Shown piece after piece: positions 46,571 to 56,525 of a stretch of DNA of 64,000 bases (positions are counted from its first letter, which is position 1; the number at the start of each line of letters is the position of its first letter). The position numbers and the translations under genes were made by a program. Source of the DNA: Aurelia coerulea (lineage: Eukaryota; Cnidaria; Scyphozoa; Semaeostomeae; Ulmaridae); assembly GCA_039566865.1 (NCBI GenBank), contig CM076958.1, positions 8,222,501 to 8,286,500 on the forward strand, given 5' to 3'. The notes below the pieces were generated by a model. It saw only the letters and a list, made by a program, of their open reading frames with translations, searched no databases and had not been told where the DNA came from.

Positions 46571-47152
46571 CCGGGTGAGTCAGAAAAAACGATGCCCGTT
46601 GGGAAGGCCACTGCTCCATGAATATCAAAGCAATTATATTGAAAAATATCTTATTTTATTGCCAATATGTTCCATTAGCTTCAGTGATTTACCCGGCCTT
46701 AATCGGCTATTCCTTCCCGTGCATATGGGTGTTTTTTTCTGCAGAAAGCCCCTTCAAAAAATCTGCAAAAACGAATGAAAACAAGAATGAATGTATTTTG
46801 TCGGGGAGAATGGAATCCCCCTGAATAGGTCATCGATACCAGGGGGAGGACTTGTTCATCCTCCCAAAAGAATAGCACGTGCTAAAGCGTCCACAAGTCG
46901 TTGCTGTAGGACCATTGTATGGCAGAAATGTAAGGGAAATCTGTTCATGATTTTGGGCACGTTTTGAAGATTTTTTGAAGAGGCTTTCTGGAGGAAATCC
47001 CCCATAATTTCAGAATGGAGTGGCCGATTTCAGTCAGATAAATTTTATAGTAGATTTGAACATTTCTAGCATTAAACTATATATTTGCCGATATCATTGA
47101 TACCCAGGGAGCCGTGACCTTTCAAACGGGGATTCTTTTTTCTGACTCACCC
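46571..47152. mobile_element. MITE with CCGGGTGAGTCAGAAAAAA end, right end fused to another element
   Basis: The left end CCGGGTGAGTCAGAAAAAAC follows TA (46569-46570). TTTTTTCTGACTCACCC at 47136-47152 is its mirror, but the terminal GG and TA are missing and CACAGTGG follows at once. An inner ACGATGCCCGTT / AACGGGGATT pair supports the mirrored arms. A Tc1/mariner-type MITE joined to the element that starts at 47153. Confidence 0.72.
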
Positions 47153-47230
47153 CACAGTGGACCCAGAATGCTAAGTTTCGGAAATAAGTCTTTAAAACAG
47201 GAATATGGCAAGATAATATGCTGATTTATA

Positions 47231-47729
47231 ATCAATCGAAAGATATAAAAAAGCGGAGTTTGAAAATTGAGACAAATTTGAATTTTAGGGTAAGAAAAGG
47301 GGGTTTAGTCCCCTGGGAATTCTTGCAACTTCTTTGTTTCGAATCTTGCAAACATCAATCTTATATTATCTGAGAGTCCATTATCTCCTGATGCCAAATC
47401 TGAACACCGCATGTTCTATCATTTGCGCTTCTAAAGTTATAAGTCATATTTAACAGACAGATAATAGACAGAACTGCTATGGGCAGTAACCTACACTAGG
47501 ATTCAATCTTTGGTAAATAATTCCAAAATGATGCAATTTACAAGAAATTGAACTACATATGCGAAATCAGGAGCAAATGTGCTTTCAAATGATGTAGGAT
47601 TGGTGTCGGTACGATATGAAACAAAAAAGTTGCTAGAATTCCCAGGGGACTAAAGCCCCTTTTTTACCTCAAAATTCAAATTCATGTCGATTTTCAAACT
47701 CCGCTCTTTGAGATCTTTCTATTGATGCC
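47231..47729. repeat. Foldback with ~110-bp arms
   Basis: The left arm (AGCGGAGTTTGAAAATTGAG, GGGGGTTTAGTCCCCTGGGA) mirrors the right arm (TCCCAGGGGACTAAAGCCCC, GATTTTCAAACTCCGCT). The ~270-bp loop has no ORF. It is part of the 47153-59031 element. Confidence 0.85.
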
Positions 47730-47826
47730 TGTTTGACCATACTTTGATGAAAATTACAAACTTTATAGCAAAAATATTTTTTGTCCATCTAATTTTTGGG
47801 ATACAATACAAAAAACATTATATAGG

Positions 47827-48336
47827 TGTAGTGGATTTGACGTGCGGCCCATAAACACAAAAACTAAGATGTATCTTTCAAGTTTCCTAAAATATTTCAA
47901 ATGATTAAATGCATAAAAACACAACGAAATTCATGTCAATCAGTTGTTTAGTCCTCTTCCAACTTGAATCCCAACAAACAAGGAAAATATACGCTCACCA
48001 ACATCATGCCGTCATCGATTGGGCTTGGGTCGTAGACTTGGGACTAGGCCTATCGTACGTCACCTTCTTTGCGCGATCTCTCTCTCTCTCTCGTTGCTCT
48101 TTTTCGTCCGTCTTGTGCTCTTCCAAAACAACAACTCCCTCCTGTTTTTCTAACTCTGTCATAGGACAAGTTTTGCGTAGCTCCTGGGAATACGAATCGG
48201 CGCACACCGCCAACACACGAGGAAATTGCATGCAGAAAACTGAAACGCCAGCTAAACGTCACCAGGGACGAAACGTTCTGGGGGTCTCCTGAGTCTCGAT
48301 GACTTCCTTACAGATTTCCTTTGAGATTCGTGAACA
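47827..48336 (-). repeat. BEL 3' LTR (510 bp)
   Basis: Begins TG and ends CA on the plus strand (TGTAGTGGATTTG...ATTCGTGAACA). It differs from the other LTR by one substitution (GTCGTAG vs GTCGCAG) and one extra CT unit in a CT run near 48080. The last ~27 codons of the polyprotein lie inside it. Confidence 0.97.
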
Positions 48337-48446
48337 TTTTCCCCACCTTGACGTACTACGTCAACTGAATTCATTCCAGTAGACTTGGTCTTGGTGGCTC
48401 TTTCAGGAATATCTATCTTTTCTTTAACTATTTCAACATTTACTTG
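48252..48446 (-). pseudogene. BEL polyprotein C-terminal tail, cut off by LINE insertion
   Basis: Reads from QVNVEIVKEKIDIPERATK through SSRLRRPPERFVPGDV to a natural stop. About 64 codons. It is in the same frame as the main polyprotein; removing the LINE and one target copy (1878 bp, a multiple of three) rejoins it. The last ~27 codons lie inside the 3' LTR and overlap the purine tract. The basic RLRRPPERF end is typical of retroelement polyprotein tails. Confidence 0.85.
48337..48349 (-). other. Polypurine tract
   Basis: AAGGTGGGGAAAA on the minus strand directly abuts the 3' LTR, in the position expected for plus-strand priming. It lies inside the polyprotein frame. Confidence 0.8.
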
Positions 48447-50318
48447 TTGAAAATTTAATGTTGAAAAAAGGAGGAGAAGAAATGTCAAAATCAATAAGGA
48501 GAATGTACAACAAAATATTGAAAGAGGAGGAAATACCAAGGCAGTGGGAGAAAATGAAAATAAAATCAATTTTTAAGAACAAAGGAAGTAGAAAAGAAGT
48601 TAAAAACAGAAGGGGGATTTTTCTTACTAACGTAGTTGGAAAATTATTTGAAAAAACACTGAAGAACAAGACTGACAATACAGTTATAATAGAAAAACAC
48701 CAAAGTGGAGGAAAGAAAGAAGCTATGACAGGTGACAATTGGATAGTATTAAGAGCAATCATTGATAACAATAGAAGACTAAGAAAAAATACGTATATAA
48801 TAATGGCAGATGCTGAGAAGTGCTTTGACAAGTTATGGTTGCAGGATTGCTTAGTTGACATGAAAGAAGCAGGGATGAGAGAACGAGAAATACAAATGCT
48901 ATATAGCCTAAATAAAAGGGCAGAAATAAAGATACAGACACCAGTGGGAGAAACTAAAGAAATAGAAATTGAAGAATTAGTAAAGCAAGGAACAATATTT
49001 GGCCCCCTTATGTGCTGTGTTAATTCAGCTAAGATAAATGACATGAAAGAAAAGGCGGTGACGCATTTAACACCAGAATTATACACAGGTGCTCTTGCAT
49101 ACGTTGATGACATAATGGCGGCAGGAAGCAAGGAAACAGTGGAAAGCGTTGGTAAAAACTTAAGAAGGATGGAGAAAGAGAAGAAATACACGTTCAATAA
49201 CGCAAATGGGAAAAGTCATTACATGATAGTAAGTACTGGAAAAGAACAGGAGGAAAAAGAACCAAACATACAGGTCGAAAAAGGCAAGATAACGCGAACA
49301 AAAGAGTACAAATATCTTGGAAACTGGATAACAGAAAGCGGAACAATAGAAAGACAATTGGAAGAAATAACAAATAAATCAAGAGGCATGATCGCGGAAA
49401 TGAAACGGATAGGGGATGAATCTAAAACAGGGATAATGAGTACAAGCATCCAATTAACTTTGTTTGAAAAAACGGTCATCCCTGCGCTGCTATTTAATCT
49501 GGAAACATGGACAAATTGGCGAAAAAAGGATTGGGAGAAGTTAGAGAGGAGTCAGATAAAAGCAATCAAAAAGATTTTTAATCTACCGAAGACAACACCA
49601 AATTGGGGATTGATGAAAGAATGCGGGTTATGGCCGATGAAGGAAAGGGTGGCGTACAAAAAATTCATGATGTTTCAGCAAATATTGAACACAAAAACTG
49701 AGCGGCTGTGCAAACAAGTCATAGAGAATCAAAAGAAAATGAAATATAAAAATTGTTGGTACAGTGAAATAGAGGATGATGCAGAAAAATACAAAATAGA
49801 TCTAGATGGGGTTACAAGAATGAAAAAATCTGAATGGAAGAAAACAGTGAAAGGACAGATAATGGAACATATTGAAAAACAATCGAGAGAAAAGGAGGAA
49901 AACTCTAAGAAGTTAAGACACCAAAAACTGCAAAAATATAGAAGACAGAAGTATTTAGGAGAAGTAGGGATAAAGACAGCTGGAGAAATAATAAAAACGA
50001 AATTGGAAATGTGGGACATTGGAAAGAATTTGGGAAAAGAAAGATATTGTTTTTGTGGAGGAAAAGAAACAACAGAACATATTTTAGAGTGCATCAAAGT
50101 TATGGAAGTAATCAAGAGAAAGGCAAAGAAAGAATGGCTAGAAAGTGACGAAAGTGTAGAGTTAGTACAAGTTACAGAGTACATCAAGACATACATAGAA
50201 ATTAGGGAAAAACAATGAAGGAGTAGACATTGTAAAAAGAGCCTTGCACATTAACAATAAAATAGTGCTTGCTGGGAACAGTAAAGTGGGCAATGAAAAA
50301 GATTCAAAGATTCAAAGA
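48447..50318 (+). mobile_element. LINE family F, 5'-truncated, inserted antisense in the BEL frame
   Basis: Bounded by TACTTG at 48441-48446 and 50319-50324 (6-bp duplication). The right end is an 8-bp microsatellite tail, GATTCAAAGATTCAAAGA, after AATGAAAAA. The 586-codon ORF runs open to the 5' junction with no upstream endonuclease, so the copy is 5'-truncated. The 3' UTR is only ~85 bp (GAAGGAGTAGACATTG...). The short octamer tail differs from the AT-rich tails of families A-E. Confidence 0.9.
48458..50218 (+). CDS. LINE F reverse transcriptase ORF, 586 residues, intact
   Basis: RT motif A MADAEKCFDKLWLQDCLVDM at ~115-134, B' KQGTIFGPLMCCVN at ~180, motif C YVDDI at ~215, thumb EYKYLGNWITESG at ~285, then a lysine-rich C-terminal region and Cys/His motif CFCGGKETTEHILEC at ~531-545. 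The lysine-rich, A-rich codon use is unlike the BEL frame on the opposite strand. The ATG is probably internal because the frame stays open to the 5' junction. It resembles endonuclease-bearing LINEs such as Dong/R4 in style, but I cannot place the clade. Stop TGA at 50216. Confidence 0.88.
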   Translation: MLKKGGEEMSKSIRRMYNKILKEEEIPRQWEKMKIKSIFKNKGSRKEVKNRRGIFLTNVVGKLFEKTLKNKTDNTVIIEKHQSGGKKEAMTGDNWIVLRAIIDNNRRLRKNTYIIMADAEKCFDKLWLQDCLVDMKEAGMREREIQMLYSLNKRAEIKIQTPVGETKEIEIEELVKQGTIFGPLMCCVNSAKINDMKEKAVTHLTPELYTGALAYVDDIMAAGSKETVESVGKNLRRMEKEKKYTFNNANGKSHYMIVSTGKEQEEKEPNIQVEKGKITRTKEYKYLGNWITESGTIERQLEEITNKSRGMIAEMKRIGDESKTGIMSTSIQLTLFEKTVIPALLFNLETWTNWRKKDWEKLERSQIKAIKKIFNLPKTTPNWGLMKECGLWPMKERVAYKKFMMFQQILNTKTERLCKQVIENQKKMKYKNCWYSEIEDDAEKYKIDLDGVTRMKKSEWKKTVKGQIMEHIEKQSREKEENSKKLRHQKLQKYRRQKYLGEVGIKTAGEIIKTKLEMWDIGKNLGKERYCFCGGKETTEHILECIKVMEVIKRKAKKEWLESDESVELVQVTEYIKTYIEIREKQ

Positions 50319-53300
50319 TACTTGCTCTTTGTTTCCTTCGAGGAGGTGCAGTTTTTGGACAGATCTATTTAACTTCCCCTTCTGTGTTTTGAGTGTTACT
50401 GTCCGAATTAAACCATCTGCTCCTTCATGAACTTCTGTCACCATTCCCATTGGCCAATTGTTTCGTTTCACATTGTCCTCTGATATTAATACAACATCAC
50501 CTTTCTGTAACGGAGGAACTTCATTTGTCCACTTTTGTCTCACTGTTAACTTTGGTAAGTATTCTGCTTGCCATCTTTTCCAGAAGTGACCAATCAAACG
50601 TTGACGGTAAAGATATCTATCACTAATTGGAGCTTCACATTGCTTCCCGTGTGGTATATCTGGAACAGTCTTTAGGGCTCTTCCGAGTGCAAGATGTGCT
50701 GGTGTGATAACTTGTCCATCCTTTATGCTTTCTCCAACAAAAGTCAAAGGTCTTGAATTAACCGTCGACTCAATTTCTGTCAAAACGGTGTACATCTCTG
50801 TATATGTAAGAAACGCTCTACCGAGAATCTTTCGCAGTGGCTCTTTTAGCGAACGACATATTCTTTCCCACCAACCTCCTCGATGTGGGCTTCGCTCGGT
50901 AATAAACTTCCACTTGATCCCTCTATTTGCTAAATCTGTTTCTACTCTCTGAGCATCAATATTCTTCCATATTTTCTCTGCTTTTGTCTTTGAATTCTCC
51001 ACGATCCACTTCAAATCGTTATTCGCTCTTTTGAAGGTAGACTGGTTATCTGACCACATTGTGTTGCAGAGTCCCCTCCTGTTGTACATCCTCTTGAAGG
51101 CTTGCAAGAACTCGTCAGTTGTCATATCATTCGTTAATTCGAAATGAACCATTCGTGTCGATGCACAAGTAAATATGCATACATACGCCTTTTGGGGTAC
51201 TGAACTTCCTTTCAACTTTAAGAACAAATGTCCTGTGAAGTCTAATCCCACATGTGTAAATGGTGGTGAAGGACTGGCTCTCTCCACTGGTAAAGGAGCC
51301 ATTTTCTGCATCAGTGGCTTTGTAACTTGTCTTTTACATTTGAGACATCTATGAATTACTCTGGTAACATATCGGCGGCCTTGGATTATCCAGAATCTTT
51401 CTCTCGTTATGGCTAAAGTAGTTTCTGGTCCTGCATGTGTACCTTCTCTTTCATGTGCAGATTGAATAATCTTTTCCACGACCACGTTTTTACCAGGTAA
51501 TATGATTTGATGTTTACTTTCTTCAGGTATCAATGAAAACTGCAGTCTACCACCAACCTTGATAAGCTCCTTTTCATGATCAAAGATTGGAGACAGACTA
51601 TTCAATTGGCTAGATTTTGGAAGCTGTACACTGTTCTTTAGTGCTTCAAAATCGTCAGGAAATTCCTCTTGTTGTACTTGCCTGTACCAATATTCTTCTG
51701 CTGACTTTATCTCATCTGTCGTTAACTCTTTCCCTGATGATTCTGTCTGCTGGCTTGTTGCTTTGCTTCTTAAACTCTTCTTAAAATTACGAACTGCTCG
51801 TAAAACGTAAGCTGTAATTCTTGCTAACTTCAAGAATTTCTCATATTTGGCTGGATCAATCACTATTGATACAGACTTTGTGGTTGAATGGTTGCAAACT
51901 GTATTTTTGACCATCTCTGTTTCTGACTCTGGTGAAACATCGAGCTTATTTTCTGGCCATTCTACATCATCTTTCTTTAACCACTCTGGCCCATTCCACC
52001 AAAGTAAGTTGTTGATTACAGAATCTAGATTCTCCCCCCGAGTCAACAAATCGGCAGGGTTTTCATTTCCTGGGCAAAAACGCCAACATTCAGGTGATAC
52101 GTTTTCTTGTATCGACTGCACTCGATTCGCAACGAATAATTTCCAATTTCTGCTTGGTCTTCGTATCCAGCTGAGTGCCACCAAACTGTCTGACCAACAC
52201 ACTATTCTGTCAACAGCCACCTTTAATGATTCCAACACAAACTTCAACAGTTTGGAAAGAATAAATGCAGCTAGCAACTCAAGTCTAGGCAAAGTTACTC
52301 TTTTAGTCGGTGCAACTCTGTTCTTGGACATGACTAACTGAACATTCACTCTTCTGGAAGCATCTTTAAACACGACGTACACTACTGCACCATGGGCTTT
52401 TGGACTAGCATCCCCAAATCCGTGGAGCTCGACGCTGTTGACCTTGGTAAGGTTGCTTACAAAACATCTAGGAATGCGCAGATTTGATAACTCTTTCAAA
52501 TCTTCCTTCCATTTATTCCATAAAGACATGAGATCTGCAGGTAACTTCTGATCCCAATCTAACCCCCGTGTCCATAGTTCTTGGTATAGGATCTTTGCTC
52601 TAACAGAGAATGGACCTAGCCATCCCATCGGGTCGAAAAGCTTTGATGATATACTGATAAGACTCCTCTTGGTTCCTTGATCTTGAATATTTGTCAGCTT
52701 CTCTCCTTGATTGAACAAAAATTCATCTGTTTCTGTATCCCATGAAATGCCCAATGCTTTCAATGGGTCATCTTCACTTTCAATCTCTATCACATTCTTT
52801 GTTGCCCTTTGGTCTTTTGGTATCCGAACAAGAACATCGTTAGAATTACTTGCCCACTTGACTAATTCGAAGCCTCCAGATTTCATCATCCCTGTAGCTT
52901 CTTCATACAACTGAAAGGCACTTTCATCGTCTTCAGCTCCTGTTAAGCAGTCATCAACATACATGTTCTCTTTGATAGTTTCCGATGCTTCTGGAAATGA
53001 TTCCTTGTTCACTTCGGCATGATGTTGCACAGTTGCTATTGCTTCAAAAGGACTTGAAACATCTCCGAAAGTTAAGCGTGTCATACAGTACGTCTTTGGC
53101 TCTATCTTGGTATTAAAATCACGCCACAGAAATCTATGCACATTCTGATCTTGCTTCGCAAGTTTTATTTGCAAGAACATTTTCCTGATATCAGCCATCA
53201 AGGCGACACGATGAAGGCGAAACCTAATGATGATTGAAACTAAATTAGGTTGCAATACAGGTCCTGGTAGAAGACAGTCATTGAGAGAAACTCCATTCTT

Positions 53301-55871
53301 ATTCTTTGAAGATGCATCAAATACAACTCTACATTTGGTTGTCACTTTATCTGTGCGAAAAACTGGATGATGAGGCAGATAGTTAATCTTTGTCTCTGAA
53401 TTTGAATCTGTCTTGTCTATTTCTCTTGCGTGTCCATCTTTCAAGTACTGATTTATTGCATCTTGATACATGCTTGCCTTCTCTTTATCATACTGCAAAC
53501 GTTTCTCTATTTTCACAAGTCTGCTAACAGCCTGATGCCGATTGTCTTCCAAACCTGTACAATCTTCTCTCCATGGCAATGCAACTTCGTAACGCTCTCC
53601 GTCATAAACAAGGCTATCTTTGAATTGTTGCATCGCACTCTCCTCATCTTTCGTGAGTCTTTTGTCACTTTCATCGATTCCCAAAGATTTTAATTGCCAG
53701 AATCGCTTGAGATCAAGGTTGAGCTCTTCCTCTATTGTCCTAACTGTAGCACAATTTGTCATTGCTCTGTTGCTTGGATGATACTCTGATCCTACATCTA
53801 CATTTCCTGAGATCATCCATCCAAATATTGAATTTGTTTCTATCGGACTACTAGCATCTCTCTTCTTTAGTCCGCTTCTTAAGATCTGACCCCATTGGTC
53901 TGAGCCTAATAATATGTCAATGTTTGCTGTTTGTCTTGGGTAGCTATCAGCTAACTTTAATCCCTTTAAATATCGATACTTTGAAATATCCACTGGAACT
54001 GCTTCCAGCGGTGTGCATACCTTATCCACTGCCCATGCACTTACATCAGCTGACTTACTGCCATCTAATGCTGTCAAAGTAAATTTGAAATTTCTCACCT
54101 TAATTGTTCTTGATTGACCACCATGCATGTGTATTGCCATCAATTTTGATGGTCCCTCAGACTGCATTCCTAATGAATCAGCTATGTCTTGCTTTATGTA
54201 TGAGTGATCACTTCCACTGTCTATCAGAATCCTAACATCTGTTTCAGTTCCATTCTGAATCAACTTTGCCTTTGCTGTGGGTAGCAGCCTCATCTTATTT
54301 TCTGAATCTGCTTTCACAATACCATTTAAAACTCCAACATGGCTTTTTACTGTAGCTTCTACTCTCTCAGAAGAACTGACCTTTTCGTCTTTGGTTACTT
54401 CTGTCTTGGGACTCGAACTTGCTCTGTGTAGTAATGTATGATGCTTTCTCTGACATCCCTCGATCATGCATCCTTGACTCATACAACGTGAACTATAATG
54501 TGTGGAACTTATTGGTTTCAAGCAATTGAAACACAATCCTTTGTCTTTAACTGTCTGTATCCTTTCATCCACTGACTTCTTCTTGATTGCATAACAATTC
54601 TTTGATTCATGATTTTTCTCACAAAAACCACATTTACTTTGATTACTTCGACCTTGTCTGACAGTTTCTTGACTACTTTGAGCTGATAATGCCGTTGCTG
54701 ATGAAAACCTACTGTCCCCTTGATCCTTGTTTTGTATACGTGGCCTATTTGACATTCTGGGATGAGTTGAACGGTTTGGAGTCGACTTCTCAATGGCCTC
54801 TTCAGACATTACATGTGACCGAAGAAAATCGAAGAAAAACTCTGCCGTAACTCTCTTATCTTCTTCTTCATTCTCTAGCTTGGAAAGTTCATACTCCCAC
54901 TTTCTCCTGATGTCATTTGGCAGCTTATTTTGGAAAATTGAGACAAGAATTCTGTGACACATTTCAAGGTTTGGCTCATATTGCTCCAAAGTGTGATATC
55001 TATTGACCAAAGTGTCATACAAGTATCTCAGTGACTGTGCAGTCACCCTTTCTCTCTTCTCTATGTTGAGTATCGATTCGACCAAATGTTCAACGACTAA
55101 ACGTTGTCTACCATAACGCTTCTTCAATGCATCTATGGCCTTTAAGTAATTGGGACTCGTAACTTCAATGTATTCAATGACTTTTCTGGCAGATCCTTTG
55201 ACATATACTCTCAGATAATTGAATTTCTCTCTCTCACTTAAAGCATTGTTCTCGTGAATACAAGATTTGAACTGATCCCACCATGAAACCCATTCTATCA
55301 TGTTGCCATGAAACTCCTGCAACGTAAACTTGGGTAATTTCAAATTGCTACTTGAATTTGATTCTCTGCATTCCTTGAGTGGTGTCCTATCCTCGATTGA
55401 TCTCTGCTCTGCTTCCTCGTCCTTATTCAGTTGTGAAATAAATCGTCCCACTTTTCTCGATGCACGCAGGATTCGTTGTTGAAATTCGGTCCAGACTCTT
55501 ATCTCCTTGTCTACTATACTTTCATCTGTCTGTAGAGTAATGATTTCTTGAACTATAGACCCACATTGTTCTTCCTTTTCATTTAATCGATGTAACGAAT
55601 TCTCCATTTCAGCTTTTGATACTTCACCATGATTAAACTCAGAAATCTCTAACAGTATTATCTCTATCGCTGAACCATAAAACTTATACTTTCTACGAAG
55701 CTTCTCCATCTCATTGGAATTACTTATATCATCACTGGATGTGTCTGCAGTAACAAGGGCTTTGTGCTGCACTGCCTCCAATATTTTCTTAGTCCAACTA
55801 TTTATCTTTAAATCCATGTCTTTCTTCATTTGATAGACCATATTTGATTGTGTTTTCATTAAAATTTTCAT
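50304..55871 (-). CDS. BEL/Pao Gag-Pol polyprotein (gag, protease, RT, RNase H, integrase)
   Basis: 1855 codons from the first in-frame ATG; the frame is open from 56069. Approximate residues: Gag DUF1759-type 175-330 (LPKFTLQEFHGNMIEWVSWW), zinc-knuckle region 413-477 (CGFCEKNHESKNC), aspartic protease DSGSD at ~550, RT with YVDD at ~970, RNase H GDASPKAHGAVV at ~1152, integrase HHCC (HEREGTHAG, CLKCKR) 1475-1515, then D (GLDFTGH ~1540), D (WSDNQSTF ~1605), E (GGWWERICRSLKE ~1668). A DUF5641-type tail ends in KLHLLEG. Genuine coding ends at Q (50322-50324); the last VSLNL residues are LINE-tail read-through. All catalytic residues seem intact. Function: retrotransposon replication and integration. 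Confidence 0.95.
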   Translation of the reverse strand: MKILMKTQSNMVYQMKKDMDLKINSWTKKILEAVQHKALVTADTSSDDISNSNEMEKLRRKYKFYGSAIEIILLEISEFNHGEVSKAEMENSLHRLNEKEEQCGSIVQEIITLQTDESIVDKEIRVWTEFQQRILRASRKVGRFISQLNKDEEAEQRSIEDRTPLKECRESNSSSNLKLPKFTLQEFHGNMIEWVSWWDQFKSCIHENNALSEREKFNYLRVYVKGSARKVIEYIEVTSPNYLKAIDALKKRYGRQRLVVEHLVESILNIEKRERVTAQSLRYLYDTLVNRYHTLEQYEPNLEMCHRILVSIFQNKLPNDIRRKWEYELSKLENEEEDKRVTAEFFFDFLRSHVMSEEAIEKSTPNRSTHPRMSNRPRIQNKDQGDSRFSSATALSAQSSQETVRQGRSNQSKCGFCEKNHESKNCYAIKKKSVDERIQTVKDKGLCFNCLKPISSTHYSSRCMSQGCMIEGCQRKHHTLLHRASSSPKTEVTKDEKVSSSERVEATVKSHVGVLNGIVKADSENKMRLLPTAKAKLIQNGTETDVRILIDSGSDHSYIKQDIADSLGMQSEGPSKLMAIHMHGGQSRTIKVRNFKFTLTALDGSKSADVSAWAVDKVCTPLEAVPVDISKYRYLKGLKLADSYPRQTANIDILLGSDQWGQILRSGLKKRDASSPIETNSIFGWMISGNVDVGSEYHPSNRAMTNCATVRTIEEELNLDLKRFWQLKSLGIDESDKRLTKDEESAMQQFKDSLVYDGERYEVALPWREDCTGLEDNRHQAVSRLVKIEKRLQYDKEKASMYQDAINQYLKDGHAREIDKTDSNSETKINYLPHHPVFRTDKVTTKCRVVFDASSKNKNGVSLNDCLLPGPVLQPNLVSIIIRFRLHRVALMADIRKMFLQIKLAKQDQNVHRFLWRDFNTKIEPKTYCMTRLTFGDVSSPFEAIATVQHHAEVNKESFPEASETIKENMYVDDCLTGAEDDESAFQLYEEATGMMKSGGFELVKWASNSNDVLVRIPKDQRATKNVIEIESEDDPLKALGISWDTETDEFLFNQGEKLTNIQDQGTKRSLISISSKLFDPMGWLGPFSVRAKILYQELWTRGLDWDQKLPADLMSLWNKWKEDLKELSNLRIPRCFVSNLTKVNSVELHGFGDASPKAHGAVVYVVFKDASRRVNVQLVMSKNRVAPTKRVTLPRLELLAAFILSKLLKFVLESLKVAVDRIVCWSDSLVALSWIRRPSRNWKLFVANRVQSIQENVSPECWRFCPGNENPADLLTRGENLDSVINNLLWWNGPEWLKKDDVEWPENKLDVSPESETEMVKNTVCNHSTTKSVSIVIDPAKYEKFLKLARITAYVLRAVRNFKKSLRSKATSQQTESSGKELTTDEIKSAEEYWYRQVQQEEFPDDFEALKNSVQLPKSSQLNSLSPIFDHEKELIKVGGRLQFSLIPEESKHQIILPGKNVVVEKIIQSAHEREGTHAGPETTLAITRERFWIIQGRRYVTRVIHRCLKCKRQVTKPLMQKMAPLPVERASPSPPFTHVGLDFTGHLFLKLKGSSVPQKAYVCIFTCASTRMVHFELTNDMTTDEFLQAFKRMYNRRGLCNTMWSDNQSTFKRANNDLKWIVENSKTKAEKIWKNIDAQRVETDLANRGIKWKFITERSPHRGGWWERICRSLKEPLRKILGRAFLTYTEMYTVLTEIESTVNSRPLTFVGESIKDGQVITPAHLALGRALKTVPDIPHGKQCEAPISDRYLYRQRLIGHFWKRWQAEYLPKLTVRQKWTNEVPPLQKGDVVLISEDNVKRNNWPMGMVTEVHEGADGLIRTVTLKTQKGKLNRSVQKLHLLEGNKEQVSLNL

Positions 55872-56069
55872 TTCATTAATCTCTTGAACAATATTGTCAT
55901 GATCACTGTTTCCTCCATGTCCGTTATCTCCGACATGTCCGGCAAACTCATATTCTCTGTGATCTGTGTCATACTTTAATTCATCTGAACTAGCTTTTGA
56001 ACGAGGCTGTCCGTTATTTGAAAGTTGTCCGGTTTGTATGGTCTGTCCGCTGTGTTCCCTACTTCGCTG

Positions 56070-56525
56070 TCAATTATCACGAAATTGTTCATGCAAAAAC
56101 GTGTCTTCGTCTCTTTTATCACCACTGTACTTCGAATGTCCGAATAGATCGATGTCCGGATCTTCAAACTGTACGCTAAGCAAATCCTGCTCCAAAATTT
56201 TATTTCTATCACGAACTAATGACGTCGTATCCAAACGTGAACGCACAGACTTGTTTATCTCTTCAACATTCGGCAACAAACGCGGTATCCTCGACGGAGT
56301 TTTCGATATCGACTCATTTTTATCTGGAGGCTTTTCACCACGAACAGAATCCTCAGGAGAACCCCCTCGGCTCGTAATAAATTCCCTTTTGGTGAACTTG
56401 TACAGCCTTTGTATCAGCTCTGCCTTTCTCCCCGTGGCTGGCAATGCATTCCTCTCCAATTCCCTTCGGAGCACCGGAACATTCAGTTTTAAAATATCTT
56501 TATACAATTGATCCTCCGACGACAT
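56070..56525 (-). CDS. BEL polyprotein N-terminal part with SAP-like motif
   Basis: 151 codons then TGA. Residues ~10-44 (KLNVPVLRRELERNALPATG, RKAELIQRLYKF) form a SAP-like helix-turn-helix: hydrophobic-spaced LK..LR.EL....G....LI.RL. SAP motifs bind AT-rich DNA or chromatin in other proteins. The rest is polar and acidic (EDPDIDLFGHS). The frame continues without another stop into the next CDS, so the two are one protein broken by a single stop. Start chosen as the first ATG after the 5' LTR and about 630 bp of leader. Confidence 0.8.
   Translation of the reverse strand: MSSEDQLYKDILKLNVPVLRRELERNALPATGRKAELIQRLYKFTKREFITSRGGSPEDSVRGEKPPDKNESISKTPSRIPRLLPNVEEINKSVRSRLDTTSLVRDRNKILEQDLLSVQFEDPDIDLFGHSKYSGDKRDEDTFLHEQFRDN

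Noticed and set aside
48433..50196. Minus-strand ORFs opposite the LINE F RT, with apparent membrane-like segments
   Set aside because: They are antisense shadows of a lysine-rich ORF; the hydrophobicity comes from reversed AAA/GAA codons.
50304..50321. Natural C-terminus VSLNL of the BEL polyprotein
   Set aside because: These codons come from the LINE tail and duplicated target; the genuine continuation lies at 48446-48252.
53430..53693. Plus-strand ORFs opposite the BEL polyprotein
   Set aside because: Antisense shadows of a well-supported coding frame.
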